Source of the DNA: Chryseobacterium sp.
GTDB lineage: Bacteria; Bacteroidota; Bacteroidia; Flavobacteriales; Weeksellaceae
Direction: 5' to 3'
Length of the DNA stretch: 64,000 nucleotides
Assembly (NCBI RefSeq): GCF_029240215.1
Contig: NZ_JARBTK010000001.1
Coordinates: 682,001-746,000 of the forward strand
Shown: piece by piece, positions 1-8,450 of the stretch
How positions within the stretch are numbered: position 1 is the stretch's first letter
Layout: each line of letters opens with the position of its first letter
Translations under genes and position numbers: made by a program
The notes under the pieces: model-generated
What the model saw: only the letters and a program-made list of their open reading frames with translations
The model's database searches: none
What the model was told of the DNA's origin: nothing

Positions 1-824
1 AATGTGTTAAAAGTATCAGTACTGATGAAAAATAATGCATCTGTATTGGCTATAAGTTGTAACCTTATAGACATATCCCTTTCAAAAACTTCATTAAGAC
101 GGGTAACTACTAAATTAACAGCCGCAAGAACGGCAGCTTTTTTCTGAGCATCTGTTCCTGTACCCACACCAGCCTGTCCTGCGATATAAGCAGTGTATTC
201 TATTGTTGTTGTAATTGAAAGTCTGTACTTTCTTTTAAGTCCGTCAATAACTGTTTTCTGAGCAACAGCCGCCGCTGCATCTTTCAGGTCGCTGTCACCA
301 TTAAAAAGACATTCAAACTGATTCAGTGATGATGCTTTTTTTCTGTCATACATTTTGTAGACATTATTATCTTTGGTATGAGAATCGATATAGTAAATAC
401 CATTATCATTTCTCACCATACCATTGAATCCGAAATAAGGATCTATGGTAAATCTCAACAGTGATGACTTATCATCTTTTTTGAATCCTATGTAAGATCT
501 TACCTCAGAATATCTGTTTTGAAGATCAGGATGCATCGTTGATGACTCATAAACTTCATAAGTATCAAAACCTCCCTGCAGATTTGGGAAATTAAGAAAT
601 ACTCCTTTTACAGCAGGATATTTTTCTCTTTCCGGAGCATTCTTAAGCTGATTCTGAATGTCGTTGACATTAAGTGTAAATAAAGAATAATCAGATAACC
701 TCACATTATTCTCACGTACTTCACTGTTTACTTTAGAATCAAATTTCTTCCAATGATTTTGCTGAGCAAATCCTGTAGCCGATAAGACAAGCAGGGAGCC
801 CAGAATTAGTAGTTTTCTCTTCAT
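1..824 (-). CDS. Reprolysin-like secreted metalloprotease, N-terminal part (truncated by window edge)
   Basis: The gene starts at ATG 824 and stays open to the window edge, giving about 274 residues without a stop. The first 20 residues (MKRKLLILGSLLVLSATGFA) are a signal peptide ending before QQN. The visible part is a propeptide-like domain (about residues 25-190), then the start of a catalytic domain with the stretch RLSITTTIEYTAYIAG followed by a helix that contains LVVTRLNEVFERD. This arrangement is typical of reprolysin-like (M12B-related) zinc proteases of Chryseobacterium and relatives, which are often T9SS substrates. The HExxH zinc motif would lie beyond the window, so protease activity is inferred from the family and not seen here. 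Confidence 0.8.
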   Translation of the reverse strand, partial: MKRKLLILGSLLVLSATGFAQQNHWKKFDSKVNSEVRENNVRLSDYSLFTLNVNDIQNQLKNAPEREKYPAVKGVFLNFPNLQGGFDTYEVYESSTMHPDLQNRYSEVRSYIGFKKDDKSSLLRFTIDPYFGFNGMVRNDNGIYYIDSHTKDNNVYKMYDRKKASSLNQFECLFNGDSDLKDAAAAVAQKTVIDGLKRKYRLSITTTIEYTAYIAGQAGVGTGTDAQKKAAVLAAVNLVVTRLNEVFERDMSIRLQLIANTDALFFISTDTFNT

Positions 825-840
825 ATTTTTTTCAATTTTT

Positions 841-1335
841 TTAATTTTTCTGGAGTAAAAGTTTTACATCTGTCGGAATTTCACCATTTACTCTCAGGAT
901 TAGTATGGGATTGTTTTGTTTGCTTAATGAATATTCACTGTTGCCTATTTCTTTATAATAAACCTTTAAAACAGAGTTGTCTTTCTCCATTTTAATAACT
1001 TCAATGTCACCGTATTTCTGTTTTATTAATGTGGGCTTCAGCAAAAGAAAAAATTCATCTTCAGAAAGTGTAGGTATAGGTTCTGATCGCGAAAACTTCT
1101 TATCAGCTAACTGGCTATAAATATCTAAAGTTTCACTAAAAGTTGTAATTACCCTATATTCTCCCAGCGGAAGATTATAGTTTGATCTTTTCACCTCAGA
1201 AAAAGTTATGTTTCCTGCTTGCTTGCTCATTGATGTTTCTGCTTTTATATCACTTTTTACCGCAGAAATATTTCTGCAACTGTATCCTGTAGCAATCATA
1301 AAAAACGATAATACTAAAAACCAAGCACGTTTCAT
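841..1335 (-). CDS. Putative lipoprotein of unknown function
   Basis: A protein of 164 residues. I chose ATG 1335 (MKRAWFLVLSFF) because it begins a signal peptide that ends in a lipobox-like ATGYSC, and because a TACCTTTG promoter box lies 19 bases upstream. An ATG seven codons earlier would overlap that box. The mature part is mixed alpha/beta with Lys-rich loops and no motif I recognise. It lies 16 bases upstream of the protease gene on the same strand, so the two are probably co-transcribed, and the lipoprotein could assist the protease at the envelope. That functional link is inferred from position only. Confidence 0.6.
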   Translation of the reverse strand: MKRAWFLVLSFFMIATGYSCRNISAVKSDIKAETSMSKQAGNITFSEVKRSNYNLPLGEYRVITTFSETLDIYSQLADKKFSRSEPIPTLSEDEFFLLLKPTLIKQKYGDIEVIKMEKDNSVLKVYYKEIGNSEYSLSKQNNPILILRVNGEIPTDVKLLLQKN

Positions 1336-1353
1336 TATTAAACTCTCAAAAAG

Positions 1354-1361
1354 CAAAGGTA
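1354..1361 (-). promoter_or_regulatory. Bacteroidetes -7 box (TACCTTTG)
   Basis: Read on the minus strand this is TACCTTTG, an exact match to TAnnTTTG. It lies 18 bases upstream of the ATG at 1335 and probably drives the lipoprotein-protease pair. Confidence 0.55.
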
Positions 1362-1555
1362 AATATTATTATATTTCCAAAGAAAGTTTTTTTTTAACAT
1401 TTTTAACATTTAACATAAATCTTTGTAAAAGTATTGTAAGTAATTTACAATTTACTGATTTTCAATATTATAAAATTTTACTAAAATCATACATTTCATT
1501 TACAAACCATCGGATCAATAAGATTCTAATTTTACTTCAACAAAAAAATAATCTT

Positions 1556-2494
1556 ATGAAAAAGTATATTTTATTAGTAGCTGTGAGCAGCACTTTTATC
1601 ATGTGTAAAAAGGGAGAAGCTGCAACATCTCAAATGGAAAACTCTGTACCTTCTGCAGACAGTACTCTAGCAAACGTTACAGACAAAGTGAATTCTGTAA
1701 GTAAAAATGCTGAAGCTGTTTTGGATTCTGCAAGTATTAAAATTAAAGATTTTGAAAAAACAAAAAGTGAAGCAGACGAAAAAATAGAATCTACCTCAAA
1801 AAGTATTGATTCGCTATCTGAAAAGATTGCTCATATGAAGCTTGAATCTAAAACAGAAGCGAAAAAAGATTCATCCAGTAAAAAGACTGAGAGAATTGTT
1901 GTGAATGTACCTGCTCCGAAAATTATTAAAGAAACGAAGATCATATACAAAGACAAACCAAAAACAAATTCTGAAGTTTTGACGGTTTCAAAAAACAAAA
2001 TGCTGAAATCGGGAATCCTTGAACTTAATGTAAACAATGCAGAAACTGCTAAAGAAATCGTAAAAGAGCAGGTGAAAAAATATGACGGTTTTATCAGAAG
2101 TGAAAATATTTCTCTCAACAATAACGACAAGAAGATCGCTTATCTGAAAGTGAAAGTTCCGATCCAGAAGTTTGATTACCTGATGGATGATCTCAGTTAT
2201 AATATTGGTGAGGTTGAAAATAAAGGCATCGATGTTTCAGGTCAGGATTTCGTCAACAATACTTTATGCGATGTAGAAATCACTTTATACGGAACTGATT
2301 CAAATCTTGCCATAAAAGATCAACCGGAAAGTTTTGGCGCAAAATCACTGGCTGCAGTTGCGTCCGGATGGAATGTTATCACTTCTATTTTCCTGTTTAT
2401 TCTTCCGCTTTGGCCTTTATTTTTAATTTCCGGAATTGCCTATTATTTTTACAAGAAGAAAAACAAAAACCTTCCGGGAAACAATTCCAACTAA
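1556..2494 (+). CDS. DUF4349 domain lipoprotein
   Basis: A protein of 312 residues starting at ATG 1556. The frame is open further upstream, but those codons are AT-rich filler, and this ATG starts a lipoprotein signal (MKKYILLVAVSSTFIMC). Residues about 20-110 are a Ser/Lys/Glu-rich coiled-coil-like linker. Residues about 150-265 match the DUF4349 pattern (KSGILELNVNNAETA, YDGFIRSENI, LKVKVPIQKFDYLMDDL). A transmembrane segment follows near the C-terminus (about 275-300), then a basic tail. DUF4349 proteins are envelope proteins of unknown function. A lipid anchor plus a C-terminal membrane span suggests that both ends are membrane-bound. A bidirectional terminator follows the gene. Confidence 0.8.
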   Translation: MKKYILLVAVSSTFIMCKKGEAATSQMENSVPSADSTLANVTDKVNSVSKNAEAVLDSASIKIKDFEKTKSEADEKIESTSKSIDSLSEKIAHMKLESKTEAKKDSSSKKTERIVVNVPAPKIIKETKIIYKDKPKTNSEVLTVSKNKMLKSGILELNVNNAETAKEIVKEQVKKYDGFIRSENISLNNNDKKIAYLKVKVPIQKFDYLMDDLSYNIGEVENKGIDVSGQDFVNNTLCDVEITLYGTDSNLAIKDQPESFGAKSLAAVASGWNVITSIFLFILPLWPLFLISGIAYYFYKKKNKNLPGNNSN

Positions 2495-2675
2495 AAAAAT
2501 TAATAAAATTTTAAGACAAAATGATTTTCGAAAAGAAATTCCTCATACATTTGCATCAATAAATGTTAAAGTTATAATAAAAACCAGATTATATTTAACC
2601 TAACAAGGTAAATACAATCAAAGAATAAAGAATTTAATATTTCATATATTATATATTTGTGATTTGGTGTAAAGT

Positions 2676-2702
2676 AAAAGGCTCTCGATTTGAGAGCCTT
2701 TT
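2676..2702. terminator. Bidirectional intrinsic terminator
   Basis: The stem AAAGGCTCTC / GAGAGCCTTT has a 5-base loop, with A and T runs on its sides. It separates the DUF4349 gene from the convergent gene ending at 2707. Confidence 0.75.
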
Positions 2703-2706
2703 ATGA

Positions 2707-3072
2707 TTATTTCATGTTCACTATTTTGTCTACAATATACTTTGTGTTTCCTCGCCACGGCAAAGTCCCGTTGTATTCTTTGTAATGAAGATCAAAGGTT
2801 TTTCCACTGTTGAGCTCCAGTTGCTTGAAGATTTCGGGATCTTGTACCGAAAATTCAAATTCATAACTTGTTATTGTTCCGGTTTTTCCTCTTCCGAAAC
2901 CTTCCTGAATCAGTTTGCCTTCATAGGTTTTAAAAACATAGCCTTTATTGATGGCATAATTCAGGTATCCGGATTTCACACCTTCTCCGAAAACGAAGAA
3001 AAATTTATACCAGATAAAAACTCCCACAAGAAGTAAAATGACTCCCAAAGTGATTAACCAAGATTTTTTCAT
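2707..3072 (-). CDS. Small membrane-anchored protein of unknown function
   Basis: A protein of 121 residues. One N-terminal transmembrane helix (about residues 7-27, LITLGVILLLVGVFIWYKFFF) is preceded by a positively charged start, so the rest is predicted to face the periplasm. The remainder is a compact beta-rich domain with GYVFKTYEGKLIQEGF, EFEFSV and LHYKEYNGTLPWRGNTKY. The C-terminal pattern (HYKEY, PWRG, TKYIV) recurs in short hypothetical proteins of Flavobacteriia, but I know of no assigned function. It lies 33 bases downstream of the acyl-CoA dehydrogenase stop codon's gene neighbour on the minus strand (dehydrogenase stop at 3106), so read-through expression is possible. Confidence 0.7.
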   Translation of the reverse strand: MKKSWLITLGVILLLVGVFIWYKFFFVFGEGVKSGYLNYAINKGYVFKTYEGKLIQEGFGRGKTGTITSYEFEFSVQDPEIFKQLELNSGKTFDLHYKEYNGTLPWRGNTKYIVDKIVNMK

Positions 3073-3105
3073 ACAAGATATTTAGTGTTTTTAAATTTAC
3101 GTTGA

Positions 3106-4245
3106 TTATTTTGAAATGCTTCTCGAAATTACAATTTTCTGAATTTCAGAAGTTCCTTCATAGATCTGAGTGATCTTCGCATCTCTCATCAGCCTTTCTA
3201 CGTGATATTCTTTTACATATCCGTATCCACCGTGAATTTGTACAGCTTCAATCGTAGTATCCATTGCAACCTGAGAAGAATACAATTTTGCCATTGCTCC
3301 GATTTCTGAAATATCTTTACCGGCATCTTTTTCTACTGCAGCTTTAAAGCAAAGCATTCTTGCAGCTGTAATCTGAGTTGCCATGTCTGCCAATTTGAAA
3401 GCAATTGCCTGATGATGGATAATTTCAGTTTTAAAAGCTTTTCTTGTTTTGGCATATTTAAGAGCCATTTCGTAAGCTCCGGAAGCAATTCCTAAAGCCT
3501 GAGAAGCGATCCCTATTCTACCACCATTCAACACAGCCATTGCAAAATTGAACCCGAAACCATCTTCACCGATTCTGTTTTCTTTAGGCACTTTTACATT
3601 GTTGAAAAGCAAAGAATGCGTGTCACTTCCTCTGATTCCCAATTTATCTTCTTTTGGTCCGATCTCAAAACCTTCCCAACCTCTTTCTACGATGAAAGCG
3701 TTGATTCCTTTATGTTTTTTCTCAGGATCTGTCTGTGCGATTACAACATAATAAGAAGCTGTTCCACCATTGGTGATCCAGTTTTTAACTCCGTTTAAAA
3801 GATAATAATCTCCTTTGTCTTCTGCAGTAGTTTTCTGAGAAGTTGCATCAGAACCGGCTTCCGGCTCAGACAAAGCAAATGCTCCGATTACCTGACCGCT
3901 TGCCAGAGGTGTAAGATATTTTATTTTTTGTTCCTCAGAAGCATATTTTTCCAGACCTGCACAAACCAATGAGTTATTTACAGACATTACAACCGCTGCA
4001 GAAGCATCAATTTTTGCAATCTCTTCCATTGCCAAAACGTAAGAAACGCTGTCCATCCCGGCTCCGCCGTATTTAGGATCAACCATCATTCCCAAAAGCC
4101 CCATTTCTCCCATTTTTTTCACCTGCTCAGTAGGAAATTTCTGGTCACGGTCTCTTTCTATTACTCCCGGTAAGAGCTCGTTTTGTGCAAAATCTCTTGC
4201 TGCCTGCTGAATCATCAGCTGTTCTTCTGATAAATTAAAGTCCAT
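3106..4245 (-). CDS. Acyl-CoA dehydrogenase
   Basis: A protein of 379 residues, the usual length for short/medium-chain acyl-CoA dehydrogenases. These FAD flavoproteins introduce the alpha-beta double bond in fatty or branched-chain acyl-CoA and pass electrons to ETF. Visible signatures are the N-terminal helical domain (MDFNLSEEQLMIQ), FALSEPEAGSDA (flavin/substrate loop), KNWITNGG, the C-terminal GGYGYVKEYHVERLMRDAKI and QIYEGTSEIQ, where the Glu of YEGT is the usual catalytic base. It is divergent from a long-chain acyl-CoA ligase, which fits fatty acid degradation. A perfect palindrome lies 53 bases upstream of the start. The exact chain-length preference cannot be read from sequence. Confidence 0.93.
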   Translation of the reverse strand: MDFNLSEEQLMIQQAARDFAQNELLPGVIERDRDQKFPTEQVKKMGEMGLLGMMVDPKYGGAGMDSVSYVLAMEEIAKIDASAAVVMSVNNSLVCAGLEKYASEEQKIKYLTPLASGQVIGAFALSEPEAGSDATSQKTTAEDKGDYYLLNGVKNWITNGGTASYYVVIAQTDPEKKHKGINAFIVERGWEGFEIGPKEDKLGIRGSDTHSLLFNNVKVPKENRIGEDGFGFNFAMAVLNGGRIGIASQALGIASGAYEMALKYAKTRKAFKTEIIHHQAIAFKLADMATQITAARMLCFKAAVEKDAGKDISEIGAMAKLYSSQVAMDTTIEAVQIHGGYGYVKEYHVERLMRDAKITQIYEGTSEIQKIVISRSISK

Positions 4246-4297
4246 AAAAATTATAATTAGATGGTCGTAAATTTACACTTTTTAACGAAATCTGAAA

Positions 4298-4317
4298 ATA
4301 CTAAGAGAACTTAGTAT
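4298..4317. promoter_or_regulatory. Candidate operator between divergent fatty-acid genes
   Basis: The perfect palindrome ATACTAAG-agaa-CTTAGTAT lies in the 241-base divergent region between the acyl-CoA dehydrogenase and the acyl-CoA ligase. A second small palindrome, GTAAATTTAC, is at 4267-4276. The site could bind a TetR-type fatty-acid regulator. This is inferred from position and symmetry only. Confidence 0.45.
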
Positions 4318-4486
4318 AGTGAACTTCAAATTTCACTGTATTGATAGGCTTTTATCATTGAAATAAATATTAAAAATTTCTGTATACATCTGATCTTTTT
4401 GCACTTAATTATTTATTTTAAAAATCTAAATTTATAATTAAAAAAAATGCTTATATTTAAATTCTTTACTAAATATATAATAAATT

Positions 4487-6265
4487 ATGTCAATTAAAAG
4501 ATTATTCGATATACCCCACCTTGCTTTAGAAAAATTTCCCAATGATGTTATGTTTGCCACAAAACACCAGGGAGAATGGCAAAAAACCTCAACACAGGAA
4601 TTTATCAATCAGGGAAACAAGATTTCAAGAGGTCTTTTGAAACTAGGAATAAAACCCGGAGATAAAATTGCTTTGATTACAACTAATTCCCGTACAGAAT
4701 GGGCTGTGATGGATCTTGGACTATCACAGATTGGTGTAGTTTCTGTACCGGTTTACCCAAGTATTTCGCCGGAAGATTATGAATTCATCTTCAACAATGC
4801 TGAAATAAAATACTGTTTTGTTTCAGATAAGGAACTTCTTGCGAAAGTGATGAAGATCAAACATAATGTATCATCTCTGCAGGGTATTTTTACGTTTGAC
4901 AACGTCACAGGAGCAGCAAACTGGAAAGAAATTCTGGATCTTGGTGAAGACGATTCTACCCAAATTGAGGTGGAAGACCTTTCGAAAGCCATCAACACTC
5001 AAGATCTGGCAACTTTAATATACACTTCCGGAACAACAGGAAAACCGAAAGGTGTAATGTTGACCCATGAAAATATAGTTTCGAATGTTTTAGGCTCAAT
5101 TCCGAGAATCCCAAGAAAGAAAAGTTTAGATTATAAAGATACAAGGGTTTTAAGCTTTTTGCCGATCTGCCATATTTTTGAAAGAATGCTTTTTTATCTG
5201 TTCCAATACAATGGTTTTTCAATTTATTTTGCTGAAAGTATTGATAAGATGGGCGAAAATGTAAAAGAAGTAAAACCTCATTACATGAGTGTTGTTCCTC
5301 GTTTGGTAGAAAAAGTTTATGACAAAATCTACAACACAGGTTCATCGGCAGGTGGTTTAAAACAAAAAATATTCTTCTGGGCATTAAATTTAATTCAGAA
5401 AAAGAAAGAAGTTACAAAACCTTCAGGTCTGTCTGAAATTATTGCCGACAAACTGGTCTTCAAAAAGTGGAGAGAAGGTTTAGGAGGTGAGATCATCACT
5501 TTAGTTTCAGGTTCTGCAGCTTTATCAACAAGATTAAATTTAATGTTTCAAAATGCGGGAATTCCGATTCTTGAAGGATATGGCTTAACGGAAACATCAC
5601 CCGTAATCTCAGTAAACTCTTTTGGAAAAATGAAAGTGGGAACTGTGGGACATCCTTTAGATAATTTAACGGTAAAAATTCAGGAAGACGGTGAAATTAC
5701 CGTAAAAGGGCCTTCTGTATTTAAAAGTTATTTTAAAAACGAAGAACAAACTAAAGAAACATTCACAGAAGACGGATTTTTCAAAACCGGAGATATCGGA
5801 CATATCGACAGTGAAGGATTTTTACAGATCACCGACCGTAAAAAGGAAATGTTTAAAACTTCCGGAGGAAAATATATTGCTCCTCAAACGATTGAAAATT
5901 TAGCCAAAGCTTCAAAATTTATAGAGCAGGTAATGGTTGTTGGTGATGGCGAAAAAATGCCTTGTGCATTTGTACAGCCAGATTTTGAATTTGCCAAAAA
6001 CTGGGCAATGAGAAACAACCTCAACATCGGATCTACTCCACAGGAAATTGCCAAAAGCCCCGAACTGAAAGAAAGAATTGAGAAAGAAATTCATAACATC
6101 AATGAGCACTTAGGAAATTGGGAGCAAATAAAGAAAATCGAGCTTACTCCTGAAGTCTGGAGCATTGAAAGCGGACTTCTCACTCCTACTCTCAAACTGA
6201 AAAGAAAAGCCGTAAAAGAGAAGTTCAAAGATCTTTACGATAAGATGTATGATCATCATGATTAA
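4487..6265 (+). CDS. Long-chain fatty-acid--CoA ligase (AMP-forming, FadD15-like)
   Basis: A protein of 592 residues of the ANL adenylating superfamily. It activates fatty acids as acyl-AMP and then forms acyl-CoA. The AMP-binding loop YTSGTTGKPKGVMLTHEN is at about residues 180-197. LPICHIFERM, GYGLTETSPV (about 364), the KTGDIG motif and DRKKEMFKTSGGKYIAPQ follow, and the C-terminal lysine region is present. The length and the LPICHIFER motif fit the FadD15/long-chain group rather than short-chain acetyl-CoA synthetases. It is divergent from the acyl-CoA dehydrogenase and is followed by its own terminator. Confidence 0.93.
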   Translation: MSIKRLFDIPHLALEKFPNDVMFATKHQGEWQKTSTQEFINQGNKISRGLLKLGIKPGDKIALITTNSRTEWAVMDLGLSQIGVVSVPVYPSISPEDYEFIFNNAEIKYCFVSDKELLAKVMKIKHNVSSLQGIFTFDNVTGAANWKEILDLGEDDSTQIEVEDLSKAINTQDLATLIYTSGTTGKPKGVMLTHENIVSNVLGSIPRIPRKKSLDYKDTRVLSFLPICHIFERMLFYLFQYNGFSIYFAESIDKMGENVKEVKPHYMSVVPRLVEKVYDKIYNTGSSAGGLKQKIFFWALNLIQKKKEVTKPSGLSEIIADKLVFKKWREGLGGEIITLVSGSAALSTRLNLMFQNAGIPILEGYGLTETSPVISVNSFGKMKVGTVGHPLDNLTVKIQEDGEITVKGPSVFKSYFKNEEQTKETFTEDGFFKTGDIGHIDSEGFLQITDRKKEMFKTSGGKYIAPQTIENLAKASKFIEQVMVVGDGEKMPCAFVQPDFEFAKNWAMRNNLNIGSTPQEIAKSPELKERIEKEIHNINEHLGNWEQIKKIELTPEVWSIESGLLTPTLKLKRKAVKEKFKDLYDKMYDHHD

Positions 6266-6277
6266 ATAAATAAATGA

Positions 6278-6306
6278 AACCGTTTCAGTTTGAAGCGGTT
6301 TTTTTA
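6278..6306 (+). terminator. Intrinsic terminator of the acyl-CoA ligase gene
   Basis: The stem AACCGtTTCA / TGAAgCGGTT has a 3-base loop and is followed by a T run, 12 bases after the stop codon. Confidence 0.8.
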
Positions 6307-6366
6307 TTTCTTAATTCCTACACAAATTCATCATGTTTTACTTTATAAAAACGATCAAACGTCCAT

Positions 6367-6433
6367 TTTGTCATTCCGGAGGAATCTAAGCAGTATTTTT
6401 AGATTTATTGCCTAGATCCTCCGGAATGACAAA
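6367..6433. repeat. Dispersed palindrome, copy A
   Basis: The 17-base arms TTTGTCATTCCGGAGGA and their exact reverse complement enclose a 33-base AT-rich centre. The same arms occur at 31866, 46690, 47772 and 56184. Confidence 0.85.
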
Positions 6434-6448
6434 CATAGTGTAAAACAG

Positions 6449-6476
6449 AAACGGCTTCAAAAATTTGAAGCCGTTT
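6449..6476 (-). terminator. Terminator of the minus-strand pair ending at 6511
   Basis: The stem AAACGGCTTCAAA / TTTGAAGCCGTTT has a 2-base loop. It lies 35 bases beyond the stop codon, with a short T-rich tail on the minus strand. Confidence 0.65.
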
Positions 6477-6510
6477 TCTATTTTTATAAAAGAATCTGAA
6501 TTAAATTTTA

Positions 6511-7287
6511 TTAGAATTTAATTACAGCATTCATTTTTTCAGTTTCTTCGTTTACTAACTCGTCGTCAACAAGAATTTTCCCTGAATGCTCATCAATGAT
6601 GATTTTCTTTCTCTGAGCAATTTCCATTTGCTTTTGTGGCGGAATTGTGAAGAAAGAACCTTTCGGAGCACCTCTTTCAAGACCTACAACTGCAAGACCT
6701 GTGGAAGAATTAGCTCTGATTCTGTGGTAAGAAGCCAATAATCTTTCGTCGATTTTAGAAGCAAACTCTTCAGATTTTGTGATCAGATACTCTTCTTCTT
6801 TCTGAGTTTCAGAGATCAGACCTTCCAATTCTTCTTTTTTGAATTTAAGGTGATTTTTAAGATCATCGATTTTAGAATTCAACTCGTTTAAAGTTTCTTC
6901 TTTGTGACCGATCTTAGCTCCGAATTCTTTAATTCTTTTTTCAGAAAGCTGAATCTCAAGTTCCTGATATTCAATTTCCTTTCCTAAAGCTTCAAATTCT
7001 TTATTGTTTCTTACGTTATCCTGTTGAGATTTGTATTTATCGATTAAAGTTTTTGCGTGGTTGATCACCTCATTTTTGTTGCTGATCTGATCATTCTGCT
7101 CTTTAATCTCTGCGTGAAATTTTTCCGCTCTCTTTTCCAGGCCTTCAATCTCAATTTCAAGATCTTCAACCTCGATTGGCAACTCTCCTCTTGTATTTCG
7201 GATCTCATCCAATCTTGAATCGATGATTTGCAAATCGTATAAAGCTCTTAATTTTTCTTCAACTGAAATTTCGGTGATTTTTGCCAT
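6511..7287 (-). CDS. Coiled-coil protein of the C4-type zinc-ribbon family, with the cysteines lost
   Basis: A protein of 258 residues. It begins with EKLRALYDLQIIDSRLDEIRN, then has long Glu/Lys heptads (about 40-180) that form an antiparallel coiled coil. The globular C-terminus reads GAPKGSFFTIPPQ at about 206 and DEHSGKILVDDE at about 232. In zinc-ribbon family members known from other bacteria these two segments carry the four zinc cysteines (CxxCF...PPQ and CExCGRIL). None of the four is present here, so zinc binding is unlikely. The gene starts 2 bases after the stop of the Nif3-like gene, indicating an operon. Family proteins have been linked to translation, RNA and flagellar regulation, but the role here is unknown. 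Confidence 0.85.
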   Translation of the reverse strand: MAKITEISVEEKLRALYDLQIIDSRLDEIRNTRGELPIEVEDLEIEIEGLEKRAEKFHAEIKEQNDQISNKNEVINHAKTLIDKYKSQQDNVRNNKEFEALGKEIEYQELEIQLSEKRIKEFGAKIGHKEETLNELNSKIDDLKNHLKFKKEELEGLISETQKEEEYLITKSEEFASKIDERLLASYHRIRANSSTGLAVVGLERGAPKGSFFTIPPQKQMEIAQRKKIIIDEHSGKILVDDELVNEETEKMNAVIKF

Positions 7288-7289
7288 AT

Positions 7290-8387
7290 CTATAGGAAAT
7301 AATTTACTGGGTTTGTTTTTTCACTAGATTTTAAGACTGCAAATGTACTAAATTTTTGTGACAAAATTTCAAATAATTGTTGACTTACCAATTGCTCCGA
7401 TTCGTAATGTCCGATGTCGCAAATCAGCATTTTAGATTCTGCCAGAAAATAATCGTGGTATTTGAGATCTCCCGTAAGATAAGCATCACATTTTTTTGAA
7501 AGTGCAGCTTTTATCCCGCTTGCTCCGGAGCCGCCCAAAACACCTACTCTTTTGATTTTTTTATTGTTTAAATCTGAATGTTTAATGATATTTAAATTAA
7601 ATTTTTCCTTTACAAAATTCAGGAAATCCTTTTCATCTACTTCAGTTTCAAACTCGCCGTACATTCCCAATCCTGAATATTGATTATCATTTTCCAGCTG
7701 ATAAATCTGATGTGCTACTTCTTCATAAGGATGTGCAGATTTCATGGCAGCAACAATTTGATTTTGTTTAAATGATTCAAAAATCACAGAAATCATTTCT
7801 TCGTCGGCATTTTCACGAACATTTTGCTCTCCAGAAAAAGGATTTGAACCTTCGATCGGTCTGAAAGTTCCTTTTCCTTCTATTTTAAAACTGCATTCGT
7901 CATAAAATCCGATATTTCCGGCTTCTGCAGAGAAAAGTGCTTCTTTTACATTCTCAGAATGATCTTTTGGAACAAAAACGGTCAATTGTTTTAAATTATT
8001 TTTTTTAGGCTGAAGGATTTTCAGATTTTTCAAACCTAAAAGATTGCAGATTCCGGCATTCACTCCATGAAAATCATTGTCAAAAGCTGTATGGATGGCA
8101 TAAATCGCCACTTTGTTTTCTATTGCTTTTAAAACAGCTCTTTCAACATAATTTTTACCGGTCAGAGATTTCAAACCAGAAAAAATAATCGGATGAAAAC
8201 ATACAATTAAATTACAGTTTCTGTGAATTGCTTCATCTACAACATTTTCCAGGGCATCATGACAAACCAGAATACCGGAAACGTTGCGTTCTGGTAATCC
8301 ACAAAGAAGTCCTACGTTATCAAAGTCTTCTGCCTGTGAAATGGCAATGTGTTTTTCTATCTCTGCAATTACTTTTTGTATTGTCAT
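7290..8387 (-). CDS. Nif3-like dinuclear metal centre hexameric protein
   Basis: A protein of 365 residues, the length of Nif3 proteins that carry a middle insertion domain of the CutA-like kind (about residues 130-240, FVPKDHSENVKEALFSAEAGNIGFYDEC). The conserved ends of the family are present: NVGLLCG near 25, the metal-site region CFHPIIF and AIHTAFDND, and C-terminal GGSGASGIKAALSKKCDAYLTGDLKYHDY with GHYESEQ. Family members form hexamers with paired metal sites. GTP cyclohydrolase I type 2 activity has been proposed for one, but the true substrate is unresolved. It is the first gene of an operon with the coiled-coil protein at 6511, an association common in Flavobacteriia. Confidence 0.9.
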   Translation of the reverse strand: MTIQKVIAEIEKHIAISQAEDFDNVGLLCGLPERNVSGILVCHDALENVVDEAIHRNCNLIVCFHPIIFSGLKSLTGKNYVERAVLKAIENKVAIYAIHTAFDNDFHGVNAGICNLLGLKNLKILQPKKNNLKQLTVFVPKDHSENVKEALFSAEAGNIGFYDECSFKIEGKGTFRPIEGSNPFSGEQNVRENADEEMISVIFESFKQNQIVAAMKSAHPYEEVAHQIYQLENDNQYSGLGMYGEFETEVDEKDFLNFVKEKFNLNIIKHSDLNNKKIKRVGVLGGSGASGIKAALSKKCDAYLTGDLKYHDYFLAESKMLICDIGHYESEQLVSQQLFEILSQKFSTFAVLKSSEKTNPVNYFL

Positions 8388-8396
8388 TTTATTATG

Positions 8397-8404
8397 TATG
8401 TTTG
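8397..8404 (+). promoter_or_regulatory. -7 box (TATGTTTG) for the ion channel gene
   Basis: An exact TAnnTTTG match 46 bases upstream of ATG 8451. It lies within the divergent gap between the Nif3-like gene and the channel gene. Confidence 0.45.
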
Positions 8405-8450
8405 TTACGAAAATAGGGATAATTTGCTAAATTTAAAAAAAACTCTGATC

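Noticed and set aside
1831..2130. 99-residue minus-strand frame inside the DUF4349 gene
   Set aside because: It is fully embedded in a well-supported gene and is hydrophobic only because it is opposite Lys/Glu codons.
8349..8450. Upstream extension of the channel gene to ATG 8349
   Set aside because: It would overlap the start of the opposite Nif3-like gene and cover the TATGTTTG box. ATG 8451 gives the normal N-terminus.
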